Part shown: positions 46,891-58,268 of the stretch, piece by piece
How positions within the stretch are numbered: position 1 is the stretch's first letter
Layout: each line of letters starts with the position of its first letter
Source of the DNA: Apiospora phragmitis
Lineage: Eukaryota > Ascomycota > Sordariomycetes > Amphisphaeriales > Apiosporaceae
Assembly: GCA_038363925.1 (NCBI GenBank)
Contig: JAQQWL010000006.1
Coordinates: 5,312,501-5,376,500, forward strand
Direction: 5' to 3'
Length of the DNA: 64,000 nucleotides
Translations under genes and position numbers: made by a program
Notes under the pieces: generated by a model
Told to the model about the DNA's origin: nothing
The model's input: only the letters and a program-made list of their open reading frames with translations
Database searches by the model: none

Positions 46891-49335
46891 ATGTTGAAAA
46901 ACTTCCGGGCGGGCGATCGCCTGCGCTACCCCATCACCATCTCCAAGTTCATGAAAAACAAGGGCGACGAGGTCCAGAGGGGCGAAGCTTTACTGCAATA
47001 CACATATAAATTCGAGCGCACAATCGGCGATCCCTCTCTTAACGAAGAGCGCACGGTAGAGGAGACAGGCTATGCCGACTGGGACTGCCCTACCGAGGGC
47101 ACAATCAACAAATGGCTGGTAAAGGTCGGCGATGTTTTGACCAAGAGCCAGCTATTTGTCGCCATTGACGAGCCCTGCCCCCACGATATGCAGTATGCCG
47201 GCCTATGTACCAAATGCGGCAAGGATATGAAAGAGATCACCTGGGCGACGGAGTCGATGGATACAGATCGCGCTACGATCGCCATGGTCCACGACAACGT
47301 CGCTCTGACGGTGAGCGCCCAGGAAGCTATGAAGGCCGAGATCGATTTGCAGAGACGCCTCCTACAGCAGCGCAAACTGAGTCTGGTAGTGGATCTGGAC
47401 CAGACTATTATCCATGCTTGCATTGATCCGACAGTTGGCGAATGGCAACGAGATCCGACGAACCCGAACCACGGCGCGGTCAAGGATGTACGCACTTTCC
47501 AACTGGATGACGGCCCTCGTGGTGTCACAAGCGGGTGCTGGTACTACATCAAGCTCCGGCCCGGTCTAGTTGGATTCTTGGAGCGCATGTCAGAGTACTT
47601 CGAGATGCACGTCTACACCATGGGTACCCGAGCATACGCCGAACAGATCGCCAACATCGTTGACCCGGACAAGAAGCTGTTCGGCCATCGAATCATCAGT
47701 CGCGACGAGAACGGCAGCGTCACCGCCAAGAGCCTACAGAGACTTTTCCCCGTTAATACCAATATGGTAATAGTCATCGATGACAGGGCCGATGTGTGGC
47801 CAAGAAACCGACAGAATCTCATCAAGGTGACACCATACGACTTCTTCAAGGGTATTGGTGACATCAATTCGGCATATCTACCTGCGCGAGAAGACACCCT
47901 TGGCCCTCCTGCTGCCCCGCCAGCTGCTACCAGCGCACCTCTCCCGATCAGAAACGGCGATGCTTCCAAAAGTCCCAACGCACCCGGCCATGCCAACAAG
48001 ATACCAGAACACGAAAAGACAGTGGCGGCGAACCCGAACGGCGTGGACGAGGCTCTCTTGCAGCTGCAAGCCCAAGAGCAAGAACGAGCCCTCGAAAAAC
48101 AACTAAAGGAAAGGCCTTTGCTGCACATGCAGGAAGAATTAGACAAGGAGGATACGGAGCCTGATCCAAGCGAATCATCCGAGGAGGGAACTACCACTCC
48201 GACAGAGTCGCCTGAGCAACATAATGGTCATTCTCCGACCCCACACCATCGGCACAATCTGTTGCGCGATGACGACAACGAGCTCTCGTGTGTGGAAAAG
48301 CACTTGACTGCAACACACAAGCAATTCTACGACCAGTACGATGCTCGCCGAGCCTCGAGGCATCGAACCCAGGAGATCACATCCGAGCTTATTCCAAATG
48401 TGGGAGCTGTGCTCGATTACCTCAAGGGGCAGGTCCTTAGAAACTGCACAATTGTGTTGACCGGTATTGTTCCTCAGGGCGTGGATGTCATGGTGTCAGA
48501 AATTGGTTTGCAGATCATGAGCTTCGGAGCCGATCTGAAGCGCAAACCGACGTCAAGAACAACCCATCTCGTTGTCAGCAGTGCACGGCCACGTACCGAC
48601 AAGGTGCGCAAGGCGGCCCGGATACCGAGCATTAAGATTGTCAATCAGGACTGGCTCGCGGCTTGCCTTGCCGAGTGGCGCAGAGTGGACGAGACGCCGT
48701 ACCTGATGGACATCAACCCGGGCGATCGAGCCAACCGCCACATAGCGGCTGCTGACGGCGACCTGGAAGACGATGACGAAGACAAAAGCCAGCCCAAGAT
48801 CACCGTTGTGACTTCAGGTCAGCAAAATCTGTTCGAAGAGGGCGACGAATCCGGGGGCGACGTCTCGGATGACGACGACGACGACGACGACGAAGAGAAC
48901 GATCCATTTGGCGTGATACCCTCTGAGCCCGCTAGTCCCGTGCAGGAGCTCAAGAAGATGGACTGGGACGACATGGACGACGAGCTGGCCGAGTTCATGG
49001 GGTCCGACGTCGACTCGGACTCGGAGGCGGAGAGCCTGTACCAGGGCAGCGCTAAGCGCAAGCACGAGGACTCGGAGGACGGCGACAGCGCCGAGGAGGG
49101 CACGGGTAGTACCCTGTCGAAGAAGCAGAAGCTGGCCAAGGCGCGCACGACGGGCCTGCGCAACGTCGAGAACGTCGGGGAGGAGAACGGCGCCGACGAT
49201 GCAGGAGAAGAGGGCGAGGGTGGTGATGGTGATGGAGGAAAGGACGGCGGCGAAGAGGACGACGACGGCTTTGATGAGTTGGAGGCCGAGCTGGAGGCTG
49301 AGTTCGAGAAGGAGGACGAAAGCATGGAGGAATGA
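46891..49335 (+). CDS. FCP1: FCP1-type RNA polymerase II CTD phosphatase
   Basis: Nuclear Ser/Thr phosphatase that removes phosphates, chiefly Ser2, from the C-terminal domain of RNA polymerase II so that it can be recycled. Single exon, 814 residues. Order: an N-terminal biotinyl-lipoyl-like region (RLRYPITISKFMKNKGDEVQ), a Cys-containing stretch CPHDMQYAGLCTKCGK, the FCPH/HAD catalytic domain with DLDQT at 168–172 as nucleophile motif, IDDRADVW as the downstream Asp motif, a low-complexity linker, a BRCT domain at about 513–608 (CTIVLTGIVPQG; TTHLVVSS; WLAACLAEW), and a very acidic C-terminal tail with a poly-Asp run at about 48869–48893 that in yeast and human FCP1 binds TFIIF. The start agrees with the family N-terminus. 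Essential core gene, intact. Confidence 0.95.
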   Translation: MLKNFRAGDRLRYPITISKFMKNKGDEVQRGEALLQYTYKFERTIGDPSLNEERTVEETGYADWDCPTEGTINKWLVKVGDVLTKSQLFVAIDEPCPHDMQYAGLCTKCGKDMKEITWATESMDTDRATIAMVHDNVALTVSAQEAMKAEIDLQRRLLQQRKLSLVVDLDQTIIHACIDPTVGEWQRDPTNPNHGAVKDVRTFQLDDGPRGVTSGCWYYIKLRPGLVGFLERMSEYFEMHVYTMGTRAYAEQIANIVDPDKKLFGHRIISRDENGSVTAKSLQRLFPVNTNMVIVIDDRADVWPRNRQNLIKVTPYDFFKGIGDINSAYLPAREDTLGPPAAPPAATSAPLPIRNGDASKSPNAPGHANKIPEHEKTVAANPNGVDEALLQLQAQEQERALEKQLKERPLLHMQEELDKEDTEPDPSESSEEGTTTPTESPEQHNGHSPTPHHRHNLLRDDDNELSCVEKHLTATHKQFYDQYDARRASRHRTQEITSELIPNVGAVLDYLKGQVLRNCTIVLTGIVPQGVDVMVSEIGLQIMSFGADLKRKPTSRTTHLVVSSARPRTDKVRKAARIPSIKIVNQDWLAACLAEWRRVDETPYLMDINPGDRANRHIAAADGDLEDDDEDKSQPKITVVTSGQQNLFEEGDESGGDVSDDDDDDDDEENDPFGVIPSEPASPVQELKKMDWDDMDDELAEFMGSDVDSDSEAESLYQGSAKRKHEDSEDGDSAEEGTGSTLSKKQKLAKARTTGLRNVENVGEENGADDAGEEGEGGDGDGGKDGGEEDDDGFDELEAELEAEFEKEDESMEE

Positions 49336-49988
49336 AAGAGAGAGGATGGCCTCTCTTTTTGTAACCTTGAATCCTGAGACCACTCCCAGCTGACTGATTT
49401 GTGTACGGAGTTCTGGACGGTACGGTGCATAGCGAAATAGGACATGGCTGGTTGTAAATATACAAGAATTGTAATCACCTTGTACAATCATAAAACAACG
49501 AAGCCAATAATCGCGTTCTCTTCTGTGTTCATGGGCTATCCCGCTGCCAGCATTTCGTATATGTTGGCTGTAAGTAGTTGTCCCATTGCCAGCATGGCGT
49601 TTCCAATGGACACCCATCGCCAGCCACCAAGCGCGGAAGTCATGTAAAACCACCCTTCTTTGATTACTATAGCAGTAACATGAACACATACCCAAGCGGA
49701 TCAATTGGGTTTCGGGTCTCTTTTCAATATAACGAGGGCATCTGTGTCTCTCAAGTTGAAGTACTCCGTCGACCGCAGATGGCGCTCATCACGTGACCAT
49801 GATTACGTAAACCTAGCAAGCTCCGCTCCTCGAGCCCGGCCTGCGGGCTGTCTGGAGAGAGCTTCGCTCAATTGAAACTGGCAATTGAGGCGACGAAACA
49901 ACCCGAGCTCCCATTTCCCGTCAATTGAACGCCGATCACCACCCGAAAGCGCATCACCAGTCCTCGCTCGAGGTTTCAATCCGTCATC
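49336..49988. other. Intergenic
   Basis: 3' region of FCP1 and promoter of the GRIM-19 gene. No gene seen. Confidence 0.5.
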
Positions 49989-50947
49989 ATGCCTCAAGAT
50001 ATGCCCCCCGTCGGGGGCTACGGCCCGGTTCAATACAAGGTGGGTGGTTTCCATTATTCCCGATTCCTTTGCGTGGATGGACAGTGGCGGCGACTACGGC
50101 GACGATGACGGTGGGAGGAGGAGGAACGGCTTGGACGATTCGACCAATAAAGTACAGAGGGCGACATATTGCTGTTTTTTCCGAGACTGCGAGGGACGGG
50201 TGCTTGGCCGCAACCGAGGCGCTGTAGGCGACGAGGGGAAACGAGACGGTCCGAAGTACCATTGCGAGACCAATTCGAGAACGACGCTCGATTGCCGAAC
50301 CAGGAAACACCAAAAATATGCATCTATGTTGGAACGGACCAACCAGTCCGAATAGCGAGACGGAGAGAGGGAATGCGAAAAGATGAGAGAGCCTTGAACA
50401 AGAAAGCTGACTATTGCTATTTCTCTACCGCAGCGAAACCTTCCGGCGCCTGGTTTCAGGCCGGCCGCTCTGGTCATCGGCATGGGCGCCGTCTGCGTCT
50501 GGGGTTTCTACAAGCTGGGACAGGGTATCCGCGAGCAAAAGTACGTCCCTCCCAATACCTTCCACACCATATCCCAATGAACTATGCCAATGCCATGCCA
50601 TGAAAATGCTACAATCTCGTTCCTAGGGCGCTGACCGAAGCCGTCATGATTAATAGTGAGCTGGCCCGCGAGAAGATGTGGTCCCGCATCCATCTGATCC
50701 CCCTCCTCCAGGCCGAGGAGGACCGCGACCTGGCGCGACGACACATGGCCGACCAGGCCCGCGAGAAGCAGCTGACGGGCGACAACTTCAAGGTCTACAA
50801 CAGCGACAGGTTCGTGTTCTTCCTTCCGTCTTTGCGCGGCTGGTTCCCCCCCCCCCTGAGAAGAAAGATCTTCCGGACGCTAACCTTGCCTTTTACAGAT
50901 ATGTGCGCCCGACGTACGCTGTCACCCCGGCCAACACCACGAAATAG
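49989..50947 (+). CDS. GRIM-19 / NDUFA13-like subunit of mitochondrial complex I
   Basis: Accessory subunit of NADH:ubiquinone oxidoreductase in the inner mitochondrial membrane. Four exons: 49989–50039, 50434–50540, 50627–50809, 50899–50947; introns 394, 86 and 89 nt. Product 129 residues. Family landmarks: MPQDMPPVGGYGPVQYKRNL, PGFRPAALVIGMGAVCVWGF (single membrane segment), YKLGQGIREQ, then LAREKMWSRIHLIPLLQAEE and DRDLARRHMADQAREKQL. No cleavable presequence, as usual for this subunit. The first intron is long for this genome, but donor (GTGGGT) and acceptor (CTACCGCAG) keep the frame. Length and sequence match the fungal family; assignment is firm. Confidence 0.93.
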
Positions 50948-52092
50948 AGTACGGAAAGTACTTGCATATGATGAGATGCGGCGTGATTGGGAAGCCGGTA
51001 GCTTCTCTCTGGCGGAAATATAGAGAAGAAGAAGGAGCCCAATGGGAACCCAAGGTCCTTGTACATAAATATACCAAGACAAACAAAGCAGCCAATACGA
51101 AGCTGTTCCTTTTCCTGTGGCCGATCATACAGCCAGTGTTCCTTGCCCGTTAAGAGGTGTTGATGCAGTCACTGCAGCCACTGATTTATTTAACTGTGAT
51201 TTCATAGGAAGCTGTGAGCATTCAGAAAGAGGTCAGAATCGTCACTTGGATCGTTATAATGAATGCTTGATTGATACGATGGATGGAGTGTGTATTGGAT
51301 CTGCTGGACATTCTACCATAGAAATAGGCCCTGTATGCGTCCGTGCGTACTTCTCCGTTTTCGGTGCAAACGGCCGTCACAAACGGCTACTCTGCCTGCT
51401 GACAGAAGCATGTGATTTACTAACTTGAACTTCAAGCACTGCAAGTTCAGCTGCAGCCAGTAACTATGTAGATAGGGCTACCGGTGGTGGGCTTGAAACC
51501 TATGACCGATTGCTGTACTTGAACTCCACTAGACAGCTTACAGGTATCAACGACATGAAGCAGTCGTTCCGTCAATCCGACTTAAAAGGAGACGGGCTAC
51601 AGTCCAATAGACTTCTTCGCGATCAAGTTTGAATTTCCATCAGAGAACCACCAGCAACCATCAACACTCGCTGGTAGACTCAGAGATGCATCTAGTAAAT
51701 AATGGAATTGATCAAGTCTAACAGATTCCCAGCGCTCATGCATCCCAAAAACGCCTCTCTCATGAACCGGGTAAATTTTGAGTCCAAACATCGTCGCAAA
51801 CTCCTCCCTCGCTTTCCCCGACCAGACCTGTTTTTCTATGCAGTACCGTATGTTTTTCCCTATCACATTAACCAATCCCGTCCCTGAGACCAAGGGTGCT
51901 CTCTCTCTCCAGGTTACTCATTACAAAAACATTTATAGATATATACACATACACGGACATAACAGATGTCGCACCTTTCCTCTAATTATCATTCATATAT
52001 ACAGCAGCCCTTTACCTGCATGCCTGCCACTCTTTATAATCTCTCGGAGCAGCCCTGGCTTTCGAGAAAGAAGATGTGCTTCAACCAATCAA
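50948..52092. other. Convergent intergenic region
   Basis: Between the GRIM-19 stop and the stop of the minus-strand polyQ gene. Overlapping short frames only. Confidence 0.5.
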
Positions 52093-52651
52093 TCAGTCAA
52101 ACAGGGTCAACGTCAGATCGCCCTCGATCTTAGCCTTGAGCTCGACCTCGATGTCGAGGTTGAGGTCCAGCCGGACCGTCAGTCTGGAGTTGTTATTTGT
52201 GGGGGAAGACGACGTCACCCCGGCCGTGGGCGTGGCCGGCGCCGTGACCGCGGAGGGCGGCGAATTCGTCCGAGGCATGGGCGCTATTATGCCCATGGGC
52301 TGCTGCTGCTGTTGTTGGGCGGCTGGGCTCTTCCCCTTCTTCGAGTTGTTCTTCGGAATCGGGGCTAGGGCGTTGGAGGACGTGACGTCGGGCAGGACGG
52401 AGGTGGAGGTGGAGGGTTTGAGGGGAGGGGCGGCGGCTCTTGTGGTCGGGGCCCGTTTGCTGTTGGATCTGGTGTTGGTGGTGGTGCTGTCTTTGCTCTT
52501 CTTCTCGGGGGCTAGGGGTAGTGGGGAAGAGGAGGAGAAGGAGGATCCTGACGTGGATGGTAGTGAGGATGAGGAGGATGCCTTGCGCCGCCGCGGCTTG
52601 GGTGTTTGTTCTTCGGCCAACTCCGGATCCGACTTCTGTTGCCGTAGCGGC

Positions 52652-52694
<43 letters not shown>

Positions 52695-53544
52695 GCTGCT
52701 GGTCGGTACTCCTGCTCCTCCCTTTTGGCTTGGCTGGTGGTTCCTGGTCGAAGTAGTCCTCCTTGTCGGGTGTTGTGGAGGTCATTGCTTGACCTTCCTG
52801 GATATTCGAGAGAGTCTTCCGCGTCCGCCGCCTCCTCGGTATCCTTGCCGCGGGGACTTCTTCTTCTTCTTCTGAGTAGTCGTCGTCGTCGTCGCTATCT
52901 ACTGCCTCCTCAGGCTCTGGTATTGTCCTGGGCGTGCGGCGACTGCTGCTCCTCCTGTTCAGGCTCTTCTCCTGTTCGATTGGATCCTTCATGAGGTGGA
53001 AGCTTTTCATCCTCTTGCCCATGCCGGGCTTGGGTGGTGGTGGGGGATAGGACATAGGTCTCCTTGTGGTGCTGCGGTCGTCCTTGGGGCTGGGCTTCCT
53101 ATCTGCCTTGACTCCCGTGTATCGTTTGGGCCGATCTTGTGAACTCGACCTGGACCCCTTTCCCTTCTGCTCTTCTTCATAGTCCTCCCCGGGAGATAAT
53201 GTTCTCGCGTCCTCATCCTCTTCCCAGGAGGCGTCCCTGCGGTGTCCCGCCATCATAGATTTTCGTTTTAGGTTACGCTGATGCTGTAGCTGTAGCTGTA
53301 GCTGTAGCTGTTGTTGCTGGGGGTCCAGCACGGCGGAATCACTCTTCCTCCTTGACGCCTCTTGAGCCTCTTGGGCCTCTTGGGCCTCCTTCTCGTCAAT
53401 GTCGAGGAATGACGTCTGGTGCAGCGGCAATGACTCGTCGACGGCCACGGGGCTCCAGATGTATGAGTCTTGCCACAGCGGTCGCAGGGATCCGTACTTT
53501 TCCGGATCGAGCCAGATTTGCAGACCCTCGCTCATGGTGGGCAA
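52093..53544 (-). CDS. Large disordered polyQ/Ser-rich protein, unknown function
   Basis: Single open frame of 483 codons on the minus strand; the start may be the first Met or MSEGLQIW three codons later. The N-terminus (GLQIWLDPEKYGSLRPLWQD, SYIWSPVAVDES) is well ordered in composition. The middle is highly charged and low-complexity: QEAQEAQEA, QLQLQLQLQ, acidic runs, RRRRTRK, a glutamine tract of about 17 at 52652–52700, Ser runs and Pro-rich stretches. The C-terminus LTVRLDLNLDIEVELKAKIE GDLTLTLFD in alternating hydrophobic/charged pattern suggests a short conserved beta segment. Basic stretches suggest a nuclear protein. I recall fungal proteins of unknown function with this kind of C-terminus but cannot name a family. 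Confidence 0.7.
52652..52700. repeat. (GTT)n trinucleotide repeat encoding polyglutamine
   Basis: Nearly pure run of GTT on +, CAA on the coding minus strand, inside the 52093–53544 gene. Length polymorphism is expected. Confidence 0.9.
53281..53325. repeat. Hexanucleotide repeat CTGTAG
   Basis: About five tandem CTGTAG units, encoding alternating Leu-Gln on the minus strand within the polyQ gene. Confidence 0.8.
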
Positions 53545-55465
53545 ACAACATTGCCGCGTTCCCGGAAGGAGGGTACAGGCCTCTATATAGTCTACCCCTA
53601 CTGCCTAGTAACCGCCAAGGAAAATAAGAGATACAAGTATTAAACACTAGTTCGAATTATCATAAACCGGATTCCGGATTTAGGGAAAGGGCAATATCAT
53701 GCGGTGAATATAGGGAGGCGGCCAGACTAAACGGCTAGTAGAATAAGACCAGAACAAAGCGAGTGGGTAATGTAGAAGGAACGCAGAGGCGAAAACAAGC
53801 CAGCGAAGGTTTGGTTTAGTCTGGGTTGGTGGTCTAGTCAGGGAAGACAGCGATGCGTACGATGCATTAGATGCTAGTTGGGATGAACAGAGTCAAGGCC
53901 TGAGGGGGGAGGGGAGCCGGTTTCTTTCGATGTAACAATGCAAGCGACTGACTGGCTGACTGAAATGTCACGATGCGTGCGGCGGGAGCAAGGAACAAGC
54001 AAGCAAGCAATAACAACAACAATAACGACAGAATTTCGGACTGCGGCCCAACCCAAGTAAATGGTCAGTCAGACAAAAGACCCCTTTCTCTCCTCCATTT
54101 CTCCAGCCATTCTGCCATCTTCCCATTCGGGAAAAGAGAGACGCCAGAGAAAACAAAGAGAAAGAGAGAGGCGTAACGTAATGCATACTGCGGCGGTGCA
54201 GACGTCATCCTCGGTGTCGCAGGCAAACGGAATGGAGTTGAAGAGTTGTCGCTGGGGCCTGGACGATGTAACGGCAGGCGGCTGGGGTCTGTTTCCATCC
54301 TGCTCTATTCTCGGCTTTGCCAGCCAAGGTTTTTAAGCTTTCGCCAGCTCAGGTCCCGCAAGTTGGTTGGCCCGCACCACTCACGGTAGTTGGCCCCGAA
54401 TTGGGTGAGGACCCTCCGTGCATCGTCAACACGCCCTGTAGCCCTTTCGTATCAATCGGCGGCCAGCGGCTGCTAGCTTCTCTTTTTTTCTCCGCCAAGA
54501 TCTCTGGGACATCTGACCACTGCTGGCCCTGGCTTTTTGGACTGGGCATCAAACGGCTCGCCGGGAGTCGGGACCCCTAGTGACCAGGCCATCCCTGTCT
54601 CAAGTTTCTTGTCAGCTTGTTGAAGTTGTTGTTTCTGTCATGGCTAGCATGGCTAAAAAAGTGCCGACCGAGAAAAAGTTGGAAGAATTGCCGTGGATGC
54701 CAACCCGAACCAAAAGAATCTCAAGAATTCAGGGTCGTGGCAATGCGACGATCCCCACTCCACTGGTTCTTTCACCCGCCAACAAACTCCTCTCCGCCAA
54801 ACGCTTTGCCGCCCTGCCACGAGCCGACACTAGCGAAATCCGGCCGAGTCCACAGCAAGCGCAACAACGACACAACAATAACATCGTCCATTAACCTGAA
54901 ATGTACATGGCACATGGCCAAATCGGGGAGGAATTTCGGCATCTTCATTTACTGCGTTATCGAATCTGGCCTTCTAGCCCACTAACGGTGGTATTTGCTT
55001 TCGGAGGGAGAGATGACAACCAAGATGGTCCGATGCTTGGGTTCCCATGATCCATCCAGCAAGCGCTTATCGACGGGGGAGGAGAACCACGCACGACGGC
55101 GACGAGAAATTGGGGGCCATCTTGATGAAGCGCAAGGCCCTGCATATGCTAATCTAGGCTATGTTACCTCCATCTGAGGGACGTGGCTGCCAAACTTGCA
55201 AAAACAAGTTCTCGGGATCACATCGTGCATTCGCGCCGCCGATGAAACTGCAGGACGCGTTATCGAAACACCGCCAAAATCCATGTCGCTCTGTCGCTCT
55301 CGCTCCACACACACACACACACAACCATTTCCCATTCCCGTTCGGAATATGTCCCTCATCCCTCACCCATCATGCAGCTTTTCCCCGAATGGACACACAC
55401 ACCACCCCTCTGCTGCGACCCTCCCTTTTTTCTCCTTCTTCTTCTTCCCCTGCTCGAACCCCCTT
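53545..55465. other. Intergenic, no supported gene
   Basis: Promoter side of the polyQ gene and 3' side of the NmrA-like gene. Frames here are short and overlapping. A (CA)n run lies at about 55306–55323. Confidence 0.5.
55306..55323. repeat. (CA)n microsatellite
   Basis: About eight to nine CA units downstream of the NmrA-like gene. Confidence 0.8.
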
Positions 55466-56449
55466 CTAGAACACCTGATCCTTGATCGCCTCGACCGACT
55501 CCTCAAACGCGACTAGCTTCCCCTCCCCCTCGAGCCCGAGGTCCGCCAGGCGCAGGGTCCGCTCGGGCTCGAACCGGTGCCAGTCCGGGTAGACCTCGCT
55601 CCACCGCAGCTGGGCCGCCATCTCGAGCCCGTAGTCGTCGCCGTAGAGGCGCGCAAAGTGCGCGTCCGAGACCTCGGCGTACGCGACCCTCTTGGCGCCG
55701 CCCGTGATCTTGGTCAGAACGTCGGCCACCTCGCGGATGGGCCGGTAGTCCGTAATGCAGATGGCGATCTTCCCGTGGCCCGCCTTGGCCGGCCCGCACC
55801 GCAGCACCGCCTCCACCAGGATGCCCGCGTTGGCTTGCAGGTTGCCCGCCATCGGCAGCATCGCGTCGGCTTTGCTCGGCAGCGGCAGCAGGTAGCCCCC
55901 GTCGCTGCCGGCGACCGGCACCGGCCGCATCAGCCCCACGAGGTTGCTCGTGTACCACCCGGGCCAGAACTCGGTCGTGCGGGCCCAGAGGTCCGGGTGG
56001 TTTGCCCGGATCCAGTCGACCGCCTGCTGCTTGTAGTCGTAGTGCGGGACGGGGAACTTGTTGTGGGACATCTTGGCGCACGCGGGCAGCGTGCTAAGCA
56101 CGACGTGTTTCAGCGTAGCGACTTTCGCCGCCGCGTCCGCGACGGCTTGGAACTGGGCCACCTCCTCGTCGCCGGCGCCGTCGCGGCCGAGCTTCGCGAT
56201 GGACGGCCAGAACGCCGTCACGACGAAGAGGGCCTCGATGCCGGTAAAGGCCGGGCCCAGGGACGTGGCGTCGTTGACGTCGGCGGCGACCACCTCGGCG
56301 CCCCGGGAGGCCAAGGCTTGCGCGGCGGCACTGCGAGGGTTGCGCGTCAATGCGCGCACACGGTAGGTGTCCGGATCGGCGAGCAGGCGGTTCGCGACGG
56401 AGCCGCCTTGGGCGCCGGTGGCGCCTAGGATGGCGACTAGTTGGGGCAT
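55466..56449 (-). CDS. NmrA-like NAD(P)-binding family protein
   Basis: Single exon, 327 residues. The N-terminus is MPQLVAILGATGAQGGSV, with the Rossmann GxxGxxG motif at residues 9–15; start chosen so that the first beta strand follows Met directly. Then RVRALTRNPRSAAAQALASR, with a basic residue suggesting NADP preference, and GAEVVAADVNDATSLGPAFT, all typical of atypical short-chain dehydrogenases of the NmrA/HSCARG group. Members act as redox sensors binding regulators, such as NmrA with AreA, or as reductases; the Tyr-x-x-x-Lys of classical SDRs is not evident. HYDYKQQAVDWIRANHPDLW is typical of the substrate-side half. Very GC-rich coding, clean frame. Confidence 0.88.
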   Translation of the reverse strand: MPQLVAILGATGAQGGSVANRLLADPDTYRVRALTRNPRSAAAQALASRGAEVVAADVNDATSLGPAFTGIEALFVVTAFWPSIAKLGRDGAGDEEVAQFQAVADAAAKVATLKHVVLSTLPACAKMSHNKFPVPHYDYKQQAVDWIRANHPDLWARTTEFWPGWYTSNLVGLMRPVPVAGSDGGYLLPLPSKADAMLPMAGNLQANAGILVEAVLRCGPAKAGHGKIAICITDYRPIREVADVLTKITGGAKRVAYAEVSDAHFARLYGDDYGLEMAAQLRWSEVYPDWHRFEPERTLRLADLGLEGEGKLVAFEESVEAIKDQVF

Positions 56450-58268
56450 GGTTGCTTTGTTGGACAGTCTCTGACACACAAACACACTGCAGTGAGACGG
56501 GAAAGAAGAAAAAGAGTTGATTTGATGAGTAACGATTAGTAGTAAGTCAGTATGTAGAGTGAGTAGGTAAGTATTTAATGCTTGGTGGTAATTGCTTGCT
56601 TAAGTAGGTATCAATATGGTTCCGGGCCATCGGAGCTCTTGTATTGATCGACCTGGCCCGCGAACATGCTAACCCACCGAATACGCATTGAACTACATCA
56701 CACATACGACAAAAAGAACGGTCCCAATTGCCCATCATACCCCAGTTTTGCCCCGCGGTTTGGGAATGTGTGACGCCATGTCGCGACCCGAGTGCCGAGA
56801 TGGCTGTTGTTCTTATTGGATGAAGTTTCCCATTCTGGGCGGTCCAGCAGCATCAGTTACTTAGGTAAGGATACCGATTGGCTGGGTTCGTTTGAGGCTG
56901 CATCTTGCGAACTCGAATTCGGCATGGCTTTTTCGCGCTGTGATATGCGATCAGGACTGCGTGGCGTCGAACATCAAAGTACGGGGGGTTTCACAGTTGG
57001 CTGAACTTTGCGGGGTGGCTTGCAGCTCTCGGGACATACATCGTATCATCAACGACGTGCCATCTTCGGGGGCGCGCCGGGGAGGGAAAATTATCAAGAA
57101 AACCCAAGATAATCTCTATGTATTATCAATAACAGACATGCATTAATAATACCATTTTGTATGCAGATTATTGCTGCTTGGTAGCCTACTTCTTTGCCGA
57201 ATGAGGAGGACATACTCGCTTGGTCATCGAAGATCAACGACCCCCACGTCCAATGCAAGCTTCAAGCAGTGTAATTGCAACCGGTCGACAGTCTACCTAA
57301 CGAGCGTTCGATTGTTTCTACTTCTACTTCAGAGTAAAAATTGGAACATTCTTCAGTTGGCCCATTAACAATCTGATGGTTAGCCTGGCCTCAACCTCCT
57401 ACAAAGGTGCAGTGCTGCATACCACCGCCTCCAACCCCTCCCAGTTTCCCATTTCGCATACATGTAACTCAAAGCTCACTCACGCCCAGCATTAGCACCA
57501 ACTTCACCCAAATTGTCCGCATTCTGTTGATGTTCGTCTGCTTGGTCAGCGCTGTCGTTGTTGCCAGGGAGCTCGGCGTTCATTTGATGCTCTGTGGCGT
57601 TTTGAGATTCGTCCCGAGCGTTGTTCTCTTCCTCACGCCGAATAACGGAGAGTGCTTCTATAGTTCTGTCGGACATTTTGAGTGGATAATGTAGTTAGGT
57701 ATGTAACAGTTCTAACGAGAGGTATACAGAGCCCTGTGGTTTAGCTGAGGCCTTGACTATATCAGCAGTAGGGGGCTGGACCAACACTGATACGTATCCG
57801 ACTTGTGTGAGTGGCGATATGATGCAGTGTTTGGTAAAGTCAGTGATGAAGCGATGACGAGAAAGATGAGAGACGAGACGGGAGAGCGACTTGTTCGGCT
57901 TAAATGCTTCCCATTCCTGAGCCCCCCCCCCCGCGAGGCTTCCACCCCTTGCTACCAGGGCACCGAAATTGCACTTTTGGTGATGCATGGTGGCTGAATC
58001 TGATGGCACCTCCGAGAGGGGTCGGTCCAATGAACAAGTCACACAGGGTGAGCCTCGCGCATGTTGAACGCCCGGTTTGCGAGAGACCATGAAATACTAG
58101 ACTCACCAAGACTTCTGGGGCGTCAATGAACCCGCCTGCGTCAACTGATACGTCAGTACGAACTGCAAGCTTATCTGGGGCGTTGGAATGGCATTTGATA
58201 TACGCCACTGATATCAATCGACTTACTTCTGGTCACCCTCATGATCTTTCCTGGAACTAGCCTCCAAG
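56450..58268. other. Intergenic between divergent NmrA-like and HET genes
   Basis: Contains a short minus-strand ORF (57476–57676) listed separately. No other coding evidence. A poly-C run lies at about 57923–57932. Confidence 0.45.
57476..57676 (-). CDS. Small acidic Asn/Glu-rich ORF, doubtful
   Basis: 66 codons, MSDRTIEALSVIRREEENNA… rich in Asn, Glu and Asp, with no hydrophobic segment. Near its end GTGAGT (after GCTGGGC) would be a good splice donor, so it may be a first exon. No partner exon was identified and no family is known. Confidence 0.25.
   Translation of the reverse strand: MSDRTIEALSVIRREEENNARDESQNATEHQMNAELPGNNDSADQADEHQQNADNLGEVGANAGRE

Noticed and set aside
48814..49704. 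296-codon minus ORF and nearby Ser-rich frames
   Set aside because: Complement of the acidic, repeat-rich 3' end of FCP1.
55577..56428. 283-codon + ORF
   Set aside because: Antisense shadow of the NmrA-like gene.
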